A stretch of DNA of 64,000 nt from Undibacterium piscinae (GTDB taxonomy: Bacteria; Pseudomonadota; Gammaproteobacteria; Burkholderiales; Burkholderiaceae_D). Within the stretch, counting starts at the first letter, position 1. Every line of letters starts with the position of its first letter. Shown here one piece after another: positions 45,474 to 55,144 of the stretch. Made by a program: the position numbers and the translations under genes. The stretch lies in contig CP051152.1 in assembly GCA_003970805.2 (NCBI GenBank), positions 186,001 through 250,000 of the forward strand, given 5' to 3'. The notes under the pieces are model-generated. The model made no database searches, was not told the DNA's origin, and saw nothing but the letters and a program-made list of their open reading frames with translations.

Positions 45474-46727
45474 ATGTACCAACATATTAAAGTTCCCGCT
45501 GAAGGTAAAAAAATTACCGTCAATGCTGATTATTCACTGAACGTACCAGACAATCCTATCATTCCTTACATCGAGGGCGATGGCACTGGTGTGGACATTA
45601 GTCCTGTCATGATGAAGGTGGTTGATGCTGCTGTTGCCAAGGCATACGGCGGCGCCCGCAAGATCAGCTGGATGGAAATCTACGCTGGCGAGAAATCCAC
45701 TAAGGTTTATGGTCCGGATGTATGGTTGCCGGAAGAGACTTTGCGCGTGTTGAAAGACTACGTAGTTTCCATCAAAGGTCCGTTGACGACCCCTGTTGGC
45801 GGCGGTATTCGCTCACTGAACGTGGCTTTGCGCCAGGAGCTGGATCTGTACGTTTGTTTGCGTCCTGTGCGTTACTTCAAAGGCGTGCCTTCACCGGTGC
45901 GTGAGCCGCATAAGACAGACATGGTAATCTTCCGCGAAAACTCTGAAGATATCTACGCTGGTATTGAATTCGCTCAAGGCTCCGAGCAAGCCAAGAAGCT
46001 GATTGAGTTCCTCAAGACTGAAATGGGTGTTACAAAAATCCGTTTCCCTGAAACTTCCGGTATCGGCATCAAGCCGGTTTCCATCGAAGGTACAGAGCGT
46101 CTGGTTCGTAAGGCAATTCAATACGCAATCGACAATGATAAGCCATCTGTGACTATCGTTCACAAAGGTAACATCATGAAGTACACCGAAGGTGGCTTCC
46201 GTGATTGGGCATATGCCTTGGCACAGAAAGAATTCGGCGCTGAATTGATTGATGGCGGCCCATGGTGCAAATTCAAGAATCCTAAGACAGGTAAAGATAT
46301 TATCGTTAAAGATTCTATCGCTGATGCGTTCTTGCAGCAGATCCTGTTGCGTCCTAATGAATACAGCGTCATTGCGACACTTAACCTGAACGGCGATTAT
46401 ATTTCCGACGCTTTGGCGGCTCAGGTTGGTGGTATCGGTATTGCACCAGGTGCAAACCTGTCTGACTCTATCGCTATGTTCGAAGCGACACATGGCACAG
46501 CGCCAAAATATGCCGGTAAAGATTATGTGAATCCAGGTTCATTGATTTTGTCCGCAGAAATGATGTTGCGTCACATGGGCTGGCTGGAAGCGGCAGACCT
46601 GTTGATTTCTTCAACAGAAAAAGCGATCACGGTGAAGAAAGTGACTTATGACTTCGCTCGCTTGATGGAAGGCGCTACACAAGTTTCATGCTCCGGTTTC
46701 GGCGATGTCATGATCGAAAACATGTAA
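45474..46727 (+). CDS. icd: NADP-dependent isocitrate dehydrogenase
   Basis: 417 residues, the usual length for the homodimeric enzyme. It oxidises isocitrate to 2-oxoglutarate in the TCA cycle. The substrate and phosphorylation site is Ser114 in [28 protein letters not shown], the metal-binding NGDYISDA, and the NADP region [18 protein letters not shown] are present. No aceK gene is visible near it. Codon use is even and typical of a highly expressed gene. Starts after CTACGGAGAAAACG and ends at a strong terminator. Confidence 0.97.
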   Translation: MYQHIKVPAEGKKITVNADYSLNVPDNPIIPYIEGDGTGVDISPVMMKVVDAAVAKAYGGARKISWMEIYAGEKSTKVYGPDVWLPEETLRVLKDYVVSIKGPLTTPVGGGIRSLNVALRQELDLYVCLRPVRYFKGVPSPVREPHKTDMVIFRENSEDIYAGIEFAQGSEQAKKLIEFLKTEMGVTKIRFPETSGIGIKPVSIEGTERLVRKAIQYAIDNDKPSVTIVHKGNIMKYTEGGFRDWAYALAQKEFGAELIDGGPWCKFKNPKTGKDIIVKDSIADAFLQQILLRPNEYSVIATLNLNGDYISDALAAQVGGIGIAPGANLSDSIAMFEATHGTAPKYAGKDYVNPGSLILSAEMMLRHMGWLEAADLLISSTEKAITVKKVTYDFARLMEGATQVSCSGFGDVMIENM

Positions 46728-46760
46728 ATTATTTTAAGGGAGGCTCCTCTCTTAAAAGCA

Positions 46761-46786
46761 AAAACCGGCGCAAGCCGGTTTTTTTT
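46761..46786. terminator. Rho-independent terminator after icd
   Basis: AACCGGC-GCAA-GCCGGTT with flanking A and T runs (eight T). It can also serve the response regulator gene that ends at 46803 on the other strand. Confidence 0.93.
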
Positions 46787-46802
46787 ATTTCGAATTCAGT
46801 TT

Positions 46803-47426
46803 TTATATGTTGGCTTGCGTGAGTGCATAGCGAATCAGATCGGCTTGCCCTTCAATATTGAGTTTACGTTTGATGTTGAGCCTGTGTGTTTCCACAGTCC
46901 GCACACTGAGATCCAATTCTCTGGCAATGTGTTTGTTCGATTTGCCGGTAGCGATGCTTTTTAAAATACATTGCTCTCTTTGTGTCAGAACCTGAATCGG
47001 ATTTTGCCGTCCTGTCGCCGGCTTGAGTCCCGGGCTGAAATAGCTGCCGCCTGCAGCAACGCTGGTAATTGCCTTAATGATCTCATCTGCCGGAGCATCT
47101 TTTAACACATAGGCGCGGGCACCTGCCTGAACTGCCTGGCTGACGTATTCGGCCTTGTCGTGCATGGAGAGCATGATGATCGCGATCTTCGGATATTCTT
47201 TGGAAAACTGGCTGGTCAGGCTAATGCCGCTAGAACTTCCCAAGTTGATATCCATGAGTATCAGGTCTATAGGCACGGTGGCGGCCATATGCAAAGCATC
47301 GGCGGCATTGCCTGCCTCTCCGGTGATCTTAAACCGCGGGCTGTTTTCCAGTCTGGCACGCAGCCCGTCCCGGACTAGTGGATGGTCGTCTACCAGTAAT
47401 AAATTGATGCTAGCTTGAGTATTCAT
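46803..47426 (-). CDS. NarL/FixJ family response regulator
   Basis: 207 residues. A receiver domain (acidic pair VDDHP, phospho-acceptor Asp59 in LILMDINLGSS, Lys in YVLKDA) is joined to a LuxR-type helix-turn-helix (LTQREQCILKSIATGKSNKH, then LSVRTVETHRLNIKRKLN). Its start overlaps the end of the sensor kinase gene by four bases (ATGA), so the two are translated together and form a cognate pair. Targets are unknown; no obvious target genes adjoin. Confidence 0.94.
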   Translation of the reverse strand: MNTQASINLLLVDDHPLVRDGLRARLENSPRFKITGEAGNAADALHMAATVPIDLILMDINLGSSSGISLTSQFSKEYPKIAIIMLSMHDKAEYVSQAVQAGARAYVLKDAPADEIIKAITSVAAGGSYFSPGLKPATGRQNPIQVLTQREQCILKSIATGKSNKHIARELDLSVRTVETHRLNIKRKLNIEGQADLIRYALTQANI

Positions 47427-48793
47427 AAAAAATCTTTTTGTGGGATGCGTGCGATGACTTCAGTGCCGTCGATATCGGAGTGCAAAATTAATTTTCCGTT
47501 GACGATAGCCAGGCGTTCTCGCATATTGCTCAGGCCTATGCCGCGTTTGGGATGGTTGGCGATTTCTGCGACGTCAAAGCCGGCGCCATTATCCATGATG
47601 GATAAAATGCTGTCTGGTCCCTCCTGATTCAGTTGCATGCGCACCAGGCTGACATTTTTGGCGTGTTTGTGAATATTGGTCAGGGCTTCTTGCGCGACGC
47701 GAAACAGGGTGGTGTTGCTCAGTTCTGACAGGCTGCTAAAGTTGCCGCTTGTTTCGAATTGTACCGGTAGTTTTGTGGCATCTTCAAACTCGCCGGCCAG
47801 ATGTTGCAGTGCGGCTGCCAGACCAAGATCATCAAGCAGGGCTGGTCGCAGATCATGGGAGATGCGGCGAACTTCGCTTAGTGCATCATTGAGTTGTGTG
47901 GTGGCACGGAAAAACGAGTTGAGCTTCGGATCTGATGATGGCTGACTGCCGCCCAATTTGGCCAGGCCTGACTCTATCTGCAATTTAATCGATACCAGGA
48001 GTTGACTCAGTCCGTCGTGCAGGTCACGCGACAAGCGGGCTCTTTCGTCTTCCTGTGAACGTACGACGCTCTGTGCCAGCACTTTGAGTTTCGCTTCGGC
48101 GACCCTTGATTCGCTGATGTTGAGCGCCAACCCGGAAAGGGCGATAAGTAATGCGCTGACGATAGCGATGCCGGCGATGGAGAACATGGTGTTGCGGATG
48201 TTTCTGGCGACCTGGATATCAATTTTGTTCAGCGTGCTATCGACGTCATCAAGGTAGATGCCGGTGCCTAGCATCCAGCCCCAGCGTTCGAGCGGAATCA
48301 CGTAGCCCAGTTTAAGTACGACTTTTTTGCTGGAGGGTTTTTCCCATAGATAGCGAATTACTCCGCCACCTTCCTGCGCTCTTTGGGTCAGTAGTCTTAT
48401 CGTAAAGTTGCCCTCAGGATCCATCATGTTCCATAAGTCCTTGCCAACCAAATCCTGGCGGCGCGGATGCATGAGGTTTTTGCCGCGCATGTCGTAGACG
48501 TAAAAATAACCGTCATTGCCATAATCAAGGGTTGCCAGAATCTTTAAGGCTTGTTCCTGCTTGAGTTGATCTTGATGCGGAGCGTTATACAGGTGGGCGA
48601 TAGCGGCATTTCCCAGCGTTACATAATGTTTTAATTCCGCTTCTTTAGTGCTTAAATAAGCTTGCTCTACCGTATTTCGCTGTTGTTTTGCTAGATAGGT
48701 CGCCTGATAAAATACCGCTAAGGCAATGCCGGCCAGAGACAGCAGCAACGGCGTAATCGCAAACATGATTATTTTGTAACGAAGTTTCATCAA
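47423..48793 (-). CDS. Membrane sensor histidine kinase with Cache domain
   Basis: 456 residues (a second Met at position 2 is an alternative start). TM1 at 8-29, a periplasmic single Cache_2 domain (about 30-198, NDGYFYVYDMRGKNLMHPRR, EKPSSKKVVLKLGYV), TM2 at 203-225, then a HisKA_3 helix with His259 in RARLSRDLHDGLSQLL and an ATPase domain (LGLAAALQHLAGEFEDATKL, IMDNGAGFD, GIGLSNMRERL). Cache_2 domains sense small organic acids or amines, but the ligand cannot be read here. Transcribed before and overlapping its NarL-type partner. Confidence 0.94.
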   Translation of the reverse strand: MMKLRYKIIMFAITPLLLSLAGIALAVFYQATYLAKQQRNTVEQAYLSTKEAELKHYVTLGNAAIAHLYNAPHQDQLKQEQALKILATLDYGNDGYFYVYDMRGKNLMHPRRQDLVGKDLWNMMDPEGNFTIRLLTQRAQEGGGVIRYLWEKPSSKKVVLKLGYVIPLERWGWMLGTGIYLDDVDSTLNKIDIQVARNIRNTMFSIAGIAIVSALLIALSGLALNISESRVAEAKLKVLAQSVVRSQEDERARLSRDLHDGLSQLLVSIKLQIESGLAKLGGSQPSSDPKLNSFFRATTQLNDALSEVRRISHDLRPALLDDLGLAAALQHLAGEFEDATKLPVQFETSGNFSSLSELSNTTLFRVAQEALTNIHKHAKNVSLVRMQLNQEGPDSILSIMDNGAGFDVAEIANHPKRGIGLSNMRERLAIVNGKLILHSDIDGTEVIARIPQKDFL

Positions 48794-48877
48794 TTGTGGC
48801 GCAAGCGGTGAATGGAGGCGCTAGAATTGTATTTCACTTGGGTCGTTAGTGCGTTGAATAATTCTGATTCGTGGAAT

Positions 48878-48903
48878 GAAAAAAAACCCCGCAAATGCGG
48901 GGT
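48878..48903 (-). terminator. Rho-independent terminator of the cold-shock gene
   Basis: On the minus strand ACCCCGCATTTGCGGGGT is followed by eight T. It lies 27 bases past the stop codon of the cold-shock protein gene. Confidence 0.93.
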
Positions 48904-48929
48904 CTTATAGCAAAACCTGATCGATGAGA

Positions 48930-49133
48930 TTAAGGGTTTTGGATGTTTGAAGCTTGTTTGCCTTTAGGGCCTTGTGTGACTTCGAACTGAACTTTTTGAC
49001 CTTCTTTGAGTGTCTTGAAGCCGTTCATCTGGATTGCGGAGAAGTGTGCGAACAAATCTTCGCCGCCGTCATCCGGAGTAATAAAGCCAAAGCCTTTGGA
49101 GTCATTGAACCACTTTACGGTACCTGTTGCCAT
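48930..49133 (-). CDS. Cold shock domain protein (CspA family)
   Basis: 67 residues, one cold-shock domain. The RNA-binding motifs are [11 protein letters not shown] (RNP1) and DLFAHFSAI (RNP2). Members bind single-stranded RNA and prevent structure, or act as antiterminators. The sequence [18 protein letters not shown] is the common betaproteobacterial form; whether it is cold-induced is not known. The mRNA leader appears long (see 49134-49487), as in cold-shock genes. Confidence 0.96.
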   Translation of the reverse strand: MATGTVKWFNDSKGFGFITPDDGGEDLFAHFSAIQMNGFKTLKEGQKVQFEVTQGPKGKQASNIQNP

Positions 49134-49487
49134 TATGCATCTTTCAAATATAAACTAATCACACGAGCCGTAAAAGCAAGAAACCTAGCACTATGCTACC
49201 TCTCCCTTAAATGCTCACTTCATATTGACAATAAATCATTAAAGCCTGCCAATGAATATCATTCTTGGCGGAATGGAAATTTAAGTCAAGTTAATTTGAT
49301 TGTACTTGTATTATTGTTGTATTTTTACTTAATGATAAGACTTGAACTGTGGTCTTGATCTCTGGCTTTTAGGCTCCATCTGCGGAAAATGAAGAAAACG
49401 CGTAACATTTGGAAGGAGCTCAGAATATGCTGCTTTTATTCGTTTAATATTTGACTCTCGATTGAATCAACGTACTAGAATAGACGT
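49134..49487. other. Divergent upstream region of the cold-shock gene and clpS
   Basis: 354 bases without a gene. On the minus strand it holds the long leader of the cold-shock gene. On the plus strand, GGAAGGAG (49411-49418) precedes a six-codon frame MLLLFV (49427-49447). TTGACT (49451-49456) and TAGAAT (49476-49481), 19 bases apart, lie just before clpS and would start transcription at or next to its ATG. Confidence 0.45.
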
Positions 49488-49796
49488 ATGGGAAACAAGC
49501 ACGATAACAGTACGATATTGGAGCGGCAGGCGCAAAAGCTGAAGCCGCCATCCATGTTTCAGGTAACGCTACTCAATGATGATTACACTCCTATGGAGTT
49601 TGTGGTGGCCATCATTCAGGAGTACTTTAATAAAGATAGGGAAACCGCAATGCAAATCATGCTCAAGGTACACAGAGATGGTAAAGGCATCTGTGGCGTT
49701 TATTCTAAAGATATTGCCTTGACCAAAGTAGAGCTGGTTTTGACGCATGCCCGTAAAGCGGGGCACCCCCTGCAATGTGTGATGGAGGAAGTATGA
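49488..49796 (+). CDS. clpS: ATP-dependent Clp protease adaptor ClpS
   Basis: 102 residues. It hands N-degron substrates to ClpAP. The core [20 protein letters not shown], then VVAIIQEYF and [11 protein letters not shown], is typical, with the Asp/Asn residues that read N-terminal bulky residues in NDDYTPMEF. There is no Shine-Dalgarno sequence before the ATG, and a possible promoter is close enough to make a leaderless transcript. The stop codon overlaps the clpA start (ATGA). Confidence 0.97.
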   Translation: MGNKHDNSTILERQAQKLKPPSMFQVTLLNDDYTPMEFVVAIIQEYFNKDRETAMQIMLKVHRDGKGICGVYSKDIALTKVELVLTHARKAGHPLQCVMEEV

Positions 49797-52093
49797 TTGC
49801 GCAAGAATTAGAAGTAAGTTTGCATATGGCTTTTGTAGAAGCCAGGCAAGCACGATATGAATTTATAACCGTCGAGCATTTATTGCTGGCTTTGCTGGAT
49901 AATCCTTCCGCCGCTGAAGTGATGAGAGCTTGCGCTGTCAATATCGAAGACCTGCGTAAGATGCTGACGAATTTTATCAGCGACAATACGCCTACCGTTC
50001 AAGGTACGGGCGAGGTCGATACCCAGCCTACGCTAGGGTTTCAGCGCGTTATTCAACGTGCCATCATGCACGTGCAATCCGCGTCAAATGGCAAGAAAGA
50101 AGTGACCGGCGCCAATGTGCTGGTGGCTATTTTTGGTGAAAAAGATTCACATGCCGTGTATTACCTGCACCAGCAGGGAGTTACCCGCCTAGATGTGGTT
50201 AATTTCATTTCGCATGGCGTGCGTAAGGATAACCTGAGTGAGCCACTCAAATCGCCGGATGGTGTGGATGAAGCTCAGGCTGAAAATCAGGCCAAAGAGA
50301 GTCCGCTCGATCAGTTCACGCAAAATTTGAATAAGGCCGCTGCCGAAGGCCGGATCGATCCGTTGATCGGCCGTGATAATGAAGTCGAGCGCGTGATACA
50401 AATTTTATGCCGTCGCCGTAAAAACAATCCTTTGCTGGTGGGCGAGGCCGGTGTCGGCAAGACTGCCATCGCCGAAGGTTTGGCATGGAGAATTACCCAG
50501 GGCGCGGTTCCCGATATCTTGCAGGAATCGATAGTCTATTCTTTGGATATGGGGGCTCTGCTGGCCGGAACCAAATATCGCGGTGATTTTGAATTGCGTC
50601 TCAAGGGTGTCTTGAAGCAGCTCAAGGATGCGCCTAATGGTATTTTGTTCATTGACGAAATCCATACCATCATCGGTGCCGGTTCCGCTTCCGGCGGTAC
50701 GCTGGATGCTTCTAATTTGCTTAAGCCTGCGCTGTCGAATGGTCAGCTCAAGTGCATAGGCGCGACTACTTATACCGAGTATCGCGGTGTGTTTGAAAAA
50801 GATCACGCCTTGGCACGTCGCTTCCAGAAGATCGATGTCAATGAACCGACTATCGAGCAAACCGTGCAGATTTTGCGTGGGCTCAAGGCTAAATTTGAAG
50901 AGCACCATAACGTCAAATACACGGCGTCTGCCCTGACGACCGCTGCCGAGTTGTCGGCGCGTTTTATCAATGACCGTCATTTGCCTGATAAGGCGATAGA
51001 CGTGATTGACGAGGCTGGTGCGGCGCAGCGTATTTTGCCGAAATCCAAGCAAAAGAAAACCATAGGCAAAGCCGATATCGAAGACATCATTGCCAAGATT
51101 GCCCGTATCCCGCCGCAAACCGTGAATCAGGATGACCGCAGCAAGTTGCAGACGATAGACCGCGATCTGAAGAATGTGGTGTTTGGCCAGGAACCTGCGA
51201 TTGATGCGCTGGCTTCCTCGATCAAGATGGCGCGTGCCGGTTTGGGTAAGACCGATAAACCGATAGGCTCTTTCCTGTTCTCCGGACCTACCGGTGTCGG
51301 CAAGACCGAGGTTGCCAAGCAATTGGCATTTACCTTAGGGATTGAGCTGATACGCTTTGATATGTCCGAGTACATGGAGCGTCATGCGGTAAGTCGTCTG
51401 ATTGGTGCGCCTCCCGGCTATGTTGGATTTGATCAGGGCGGTTTGCTGACCGAGGCGATTAACAAGAAACCGCATGCGGTGCTGTTGCTCGATGAGATAG
51501 AAAAGGCGCATCCCGATGTCTTTAATATCTTGTTGCAGGTGATGGATCATGGCACTTTGACGGATAACAATGGTCGTAAGGCCGATTTCCGCAATGTGAT
51601 CATCATCATGACTACCAATGCTGGTGCGGAAAGCTTGCAGAAACGTTCGATAGGCTTCAATAGCAATAAAGAAGCGGGCGATGAAATGGTCGATATCAAG
51701 CGTATGTTTACGCCTGAATTCCGCAACCGTCTCGATGCCATTATCAGTTTCCGCGCGCTAGACGAAGAGATTATTCTGCGTGTCGTCGATAAGTTCCTCA
51801 TGCAACTGGAAGAGCAATTGCATGAGAAAAAAGTGGAAGCGACTTTTAGCGATAATCTGCGCAAGTTCCTGGGCAAAAAAGGCTTTGATCCTCTGATGGG
51901 TGCAAGACCGATGGCGCGTTTGATACAGGACATGATACGCAAGGCTCTGGCCGATGAACTCTTGTTCGGACGCTTAGTCAGCGGTGGTCGCGTGGTGGTC
52001 GATCTCGATGAGAAAGATCAGGTCAAACTGGAATTCCTGGAGGGCGACGGCATACCGCCAGAGGCTTCACAGGAAGTGGTTGAAGTCGAGTAA
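49793..52093 (+). CDS. clpA: ATP-dependent Clp protease ATP-binding subunit ClpA
   Basis: 766 residues from the ATG at 49793, which overlaps the clpS stop. It unfolds substrates and feeds them to ClpP. An N-domain (1-145) is followed by AAA+ module 1 (Walker A GEAGVGKT at 217-224, Walker [10 protein letters not shown]) and module 2 (Walker [10 protein letters not shown], Walker [13 protein letters not shown]). The ClpP-binding IGF-type loop is present as RSIGF in the second module. Middle M-domain is absent, which separates it from ClpB. Ends in a short acidic tail SQEVVEVE. Confidence 0.97.
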   Translation: MIAQELEVSLHMAFVEARQARYEFITVEHLLLALLDNPSAAEVMRACAVNIEDLRKMLTNFISDNTPTVQGTGEVDTQPTLGFQRVIQRAIMHVQSASNGKKEVTGANVLVAIFGEKDSHAVYYLHQQGVTRLDVVNFISHGVRKDNLSEPLKSPDGVDEAQAENQAKESPLDQFTQNLNKAAAEGRIDPLIGRDNEVERVIQILCRRRKNNPLLVGEAGVGKTAIAEGLAWRITQGAVPDILQESIVYSLDMGALLAGTKYRGDFELRLKGVLKQLKDAPNGILFIDEIHTIIGAGSASGGTLDASNLLKPALSNGQLKCIGATTYTEYRGVFEKDHALARRFQKIDVNEPTIEQTVQILRGLKAKFEEHHNVKYTASALTTAAELSARFINDRHLPDKAIDVIDEAGAAQRILPKSKQKKTIGKADIEDIIAKIARIPPQTVNQDDRSKLQTIDRDLKNVVFGQEPAIDALASSIKMARAGLGKTDKPIGSFLFSGPTGVGKTEVAKQLAFTLGIELIRFDMSEYMERHAVSRLIGAPPGYVGFDQGGLLTEAINKKPHAVLLLDEIEKAHPDVFNILLQVMDHGTLTDNNGRKADFRNVIIIMTTNAGAESLQKRSIGFNSNKEAGDEMVDIKRMFTPEFRNRLDAIISFRALDEEIILRVVDKFLMQLEEQLHEKKVEATFSDNLRKFLGKKGFDPLMGARPMARLIQDMIRKALADELLFGRLVSGGRVVVDLDEKDQVKLEFLEGDGIPPEASQEVVEVE

Positions 52094-52102
52094 GTCTTGA
52101 GT

Positions 52103-52620
52103 AATTCGAGTGCGCTGCAGCCAACTGCTCCGGCAGCTGCTGCAGCTGATTACCGGATAGCATGAGTTTTTGCATTTGTCTGCAATCGCCTAACTCGGCC
52201 GGTAGGCTACGCTGTTGTCAGCCAAGATTAACCAGCGCAGCGCAGGCGTCAATGCCGCAGGCGGCAGCTCGATAATTTGATTGGCCTTAAACCCTATCAT
52301 GCTCAAACGTGGACACTCGCCCAGCACTTCCGGCACATGAGTAAATCGATTCTCTGAGCAAAACAGCACGCGCAGCTGATGCAGTCTGGAGAAATCCGGC
52401 GGCAAGTTAGTCAAGGCATTACCAGACAGGTTTAAAACTTCAGCATGCTGGTAAATTTCGGAAACTCAGTCAGGTCGCAAGCTAAATCTAGCCGCTGTAG
52501 GGTAACTGACCGCTGCGAAGTTGCAAGTGTATTCAGATAGCCCACGAAAAATAAGCCAGAAGCGCAGGCATTGCTATGCCGCCGGCTCTGCGGGCAGCTC
52601 TGCAGGCTGGAGCGGTGCAT
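52103..52620 (-). pseudogene. Leucine-rich repeat protein (LRR-kinase type), remnant
   Basis: Pieces in two or three frames read as one leucine-rich repeat protein: LQRLDLACDLTEFPKF, EVLNLSGNALTNLPPDFSRL, HQLRVLFCSENRFTHVPEVL, ALRWLILADNSVAY, then after a frame change PAELGDCRQMQKLMLSGNQL. It resembles the N-terminal repeats of the leucine-rich-repeat protein kinase family of Proteobacteria (from memory), but breaks off at the clpA end and no kinase domain follows. At least two frameshifts and a truncation mark it as a dead gene. Confidence 0.8.
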
Positions 52621-52863
52621 GGAACTAGCGGCACGCGCTTTTGCTTGCTTCAGTATGCTGCGCGCTCGATGCTGTCTAATCGCCGGATGAAGGCAATCAG
52701 TGCCTAAGCGATTTGTGCGCTAGTTCCCAGCCGAATGCGCAATTTTTTAACGTGTCCGGTACGCGGATCTGGTTTCTAAATCAGGCCTCAGTGAGTAATC
52801 GATAGGCGCCAAAATTTAGCCCAGCGTATATTCGACGTAAGCCTATCAAAACACGGCAAAAAT
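52621..52863. other. Gap without recognised features
   Basis: No gene or clear site is visible between the LRR remnant and the repeat element at 52864. Confidence 0.5.
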
Positions 52864-52948
52864 CATATACTCCCCCATTTTTTAAATAAAACACGGCATC
52901 CGCGCATATAGCATATGGGCGTTAAAAAACACTGGAGGGGAGTATGCT
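52864..52948 (+). repeat. 85-bp repeated element with terminal inverted repeats, copy 1
   Basis: It begins CATATACTCCCC and ends GGGGAGTATGCT, so the ends are inverted repeats, and it has a central GCGCATATAG. A second copy of nearly the same length, in opposite orientation, lies at 62887-62972 and keeps the ends and the centre while the rest varies. It could be a MITE- or REP-like element. Confidence 0.6.
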
Positions 52949-53025
52949 GAAGGGTGAGAGTGGAGTTCTAGCTCGCCGGAGTTGGCAGTGCAGCGCGAGA
53001 GCCAGCTTAGGCAAGTCGCTATCAG

Positions 53026-53222
53026 TTCTGATTTCAAAAGGAGCTGCGGATGACGCTGTCCACTCTATCCAGGCAAACTACTTTTTGCTGCCGAGTATGG
53101 CGCTGGTGCTGGACATAAAGCCTGGATCACGCAGTATTTTTCCTGGTTTTATAGCTTGGTGGTCGCCGTGTTCGTGATTTTTTTCTGGGCATTGCCATTC
53201 GGCTCGGCCCTGATGATTTGGG
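53026..53222 (+). pseudogene. BCCT transporter remnant, tandem copy 1
   Basis: It starts with the same sequence as copy 2 (TTCTGATTTCAAAAGGAGCT and on) 232 bases further upstream, and reads as parts of the same N-terminus (LPSMALVL, a stretch from AWITQYFSWFYSLVVAVF as DNA) with internal deletions and frame changes. Not functional. Confidence 0.8.
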
Positions 53223-53257
53223 CTTGGTCAAGCTAGGTCCAGGTGTTAAGGTGTTGC

Positions 53258-53635
53258 TTCTGATTTCAAAAGGAGCTGCGGATGACGCTGTCCACTCTAT
53301 CCAGGCAAACTACTTTTTGTTGGCCAGTTGTCTTGCCGAGTATGGCGCTGGTGCTGGCCTTACTACTATTTTCAATTTTTTTTCCTAACGACACCGAGCA
53401 GTTTTTTAGCATCAGTAAAGCCTGGATCACGCAGTATTTTTCCTGGTTTTATAGCTTGGTGGTCGCCGTGTTCGTGATTTTTTTGCTGGGCATTGCACTC
53501 AGTCGTTATGGGGCAATTCGGCTCGGCCCTGATGATGCTGAGCCAGAGTTTAAGTTTTCTTCCTGGATCGCTATGTTGTTTGCGGCAGGTATGGGGGTAG
53601 GGCTGATGTATTGCCCGAAAATAAAAAAGGACTGA
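53258..53635 (+). pseudogene. BCCT family transporter, truncated N-terminal fragment, tandem copy 2
   Basis: A 117-residue frame starts at 53282 after AAAAGGAGCTGCGG. Two membrane segments (PSMALVLALLLFSIFF, SWFYSLVVAVFVIFLLGIAL) and the conserved SRYGAIRLGPDDAEPEFKFS then SWIAMLFAAGMGVGLMY identify the choline/carnitine/betaine transporter family. Full members have over 500 residues and twelve segments. Here the homology ends abruptly at GLMY, and the frame closes in the terminator of the tRNA gene. It is the longer of two tandem partial copies. Confidence 0.88.
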
Positions 53636-53659
53636 CAGCCAAAAAACTGTAAGTCCTTG
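53621..53659 (-). terminator. Rho-independent terminator of tRNA-Pro
   Basis: On the minus strand AAGGACTTACAG and CTGTCAGTCCTT pair around a short loop and are followed by a run of T (TTTTTTATTTT). It is immediately downstream of the tRNA. Confidence 0.85.
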
Positions 53660-53666
53660 ATTTTAT

Positions 53667-53743
53667 TGGTCGGGACGGAAGGATTCGAACCTTCGACCCC
53701 ATGCACCCCATGCATGTACGCTACCAGGCTGCGCTACGCCCCG
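53667..53743 (-). tRNA. tRNA-Pro (anticodon GGG)
   Basis: A full cloverleaf can be drawn: acceptor stem CGGGGCG / CGTCCCG with one G-U pair, D arm GCGC..., anticodon arm CATGC-ATGGGGT-GCATG with GGG in the loop, T arm GAAGG-TTCGAAT-CCTTC, discriminator A and an encoded CCA end. It reads the CCC and CCU proline codons. A truncated transporter gene lies just downstream of its terminator. Confidence 0.95.
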
Positions 53744-53982
53744 ACTCTGAGCCAAAAATTATAGACGAAAAGTGGCATTTCAGCCATAAAAAAGTCATAT
53801 TCGGCTTTTTTTGTACGAAAATGAAAACAAATCTTCTATTTGTGCCGCCATTTTGAATAAAATATTTTCATAATCGGGTGAAAACGGTGACAATGCCCTT
53901 ACTATGTCGCGGAGTATCTTCGTGATACTTGCCGGTTATTTCAATATTTATCCGAATTATCCAAATTACTTAAGGGCTGGAT

Positions 53983-55104
53983 ATGAGCATTAAAATTAGT
54001 CAGAACTTCGACGCTGGTGCGATCGAGGTCGTGCGTGCTGAGCATGCGGCGGAGATCAGTGTCAAATTGCGTAAAGATAGCCATGCTGAGTTTACGCAGT
54101 GGTTTTACTTTCGCTTGCAGGGCGCGCGCGATCAGGCGGCGGTAATCAGCTTCTTGAACGCCGGCGAGGCAACTTATGCCAAGGGCTGGGAAAACTATCG
54201 TGCGGTTGCCAGTTATGACCGTGAGAATTGGTTCAGGGTCGATACTGAGTTTGACGGTAAGGTCATGAGGATTCTGCATACGCCGGAAACCGATAGCGTG
54301 TATTACGCTTACTTTGAGCCGTATAGCTGGGAACGTCATCTGGCGCTGCTCGGTAGCGTAGCGCAGTCGCCTCTGGTGACGGTGGAAGACTTGGGTAATA
54401 CGGTGGACGGGCGTGATCTGAATCTGGTTATCGTCGGTGATCCTGCGGCCGAGAAAAAAGTCTGGATCATTGCGCGCCAGCATCCGGGTGAAAGCATGGC
54501 CGAGTGGTTGGTGGAGGGAAGCTTGAATGCCTTGCTTGACCCCGCTAATCCTATCGCCCGCAGCATCCTCAATAAAGCGGTGCTATATATCGTGCCTAAC
54601 ATGAATCCGGATGGTTCGGTACGCGGTAACCTGCGCACCAATGCCGCTGGCGCTAACCTCAACCGTGAATGGATGACACCGTCACTGGAGACTAGTCCTG
54701 AAGTGTTTTACGTCAAGAACAAGATCCTGGAAACCGGTTGCGATTTGTTTTTGGATATCCATGGCGATGAGGCTTTGCCTTACGTGTTTGTGGCCGGTAG
54801 CGAGATGCTGGACGGCTTTACTGAAAAGCAGGTTCAGGAACAGCAAGCCTTTGTCGATAGTTTTGTGGCCGCCAGCCCGGATTTCCAGACCGTGGTCGGT
54901 TATGCCGCAAGCAAGTACAATGACGACATGCTGAAACTGGCTTCCAAATTTATCGGGAACCATTTCAAATGTGTGTCGCTGACTCTGGAATTGCCGTTTA
55001 AGGATAACGATAATTTGCCGGATGAGGAAGTGGGCTGGGATGGTCAGCGTAGCATGCGTCTGGGTGAGGCCATGTTGCAGCCTATCCTGACTTCTTTGTC
55101 TTAA
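53983..55104 (+). CDS. M14-type cytosolic zinc carboxypeptidase
   Basis: 373 residues with no signal peptide. An N-terminal beta-rich domain (1-125) precedes the M14 peptidase domain. The zinc ligands are His167 and Glu170 in RQHPGESMAEW and His260 in LDIHGDEALPY; NLNREW (Asn226/Arg228) binds the substrate carboxylate. This is the cytosolic carboxypeptidase (CCP-like) layout found in many proteobacteria, where the natural substrate is not known. The start is preceded by AAGGGCTGGAT. The CYTH gene follows after 40 bases. Confidence 0.9.
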   Translation: MSIKISQNFDAGAIEVVRAEHAAEISVKLRKDSHAEFTQWFYFRLQGARDQAAVISFLNAGEATYAKGWENYRAVASYDRENWFRVDTEFDGKVMRILHTPETDSVYYAYFEPYSWERHLALLGSVAQSPLVTVEDLGNTVDGRDLNLVIVGDPAAEKKVWIIARQHPGESMAEWLVEGSLNALLDPANPIARSILNKAVLYIVPNMNPDGSVRGNLRTNAAGANLNREWMTPSLETSPEVFYVKNKILETGCDLFLDIHGDEALPYVFVAGSEMLDGFTEKQVQEQQAFVDSFVAASPDFQTVVGYAASKYNDDMLKLASKFIGNHFKCVSLTLELPFKDNDNLPDEEVGWDGQRSMRLGEAMLQPILTSLS

Positions 55105-55144
55105 TCCAACGGTTTTTAACTGTTTTTTATTTGAATAGCTGAGC

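Noticed and set aside
52944..53177. 77-codon frame with a strong ribosome-binding site (GGAGGGGAG) next to the repeat element
   Set aside because: It reads through pieces of the damaged transporter copy in wrong frames and has no family resemblance. The GGAGGGGAG is part of the repeat end.
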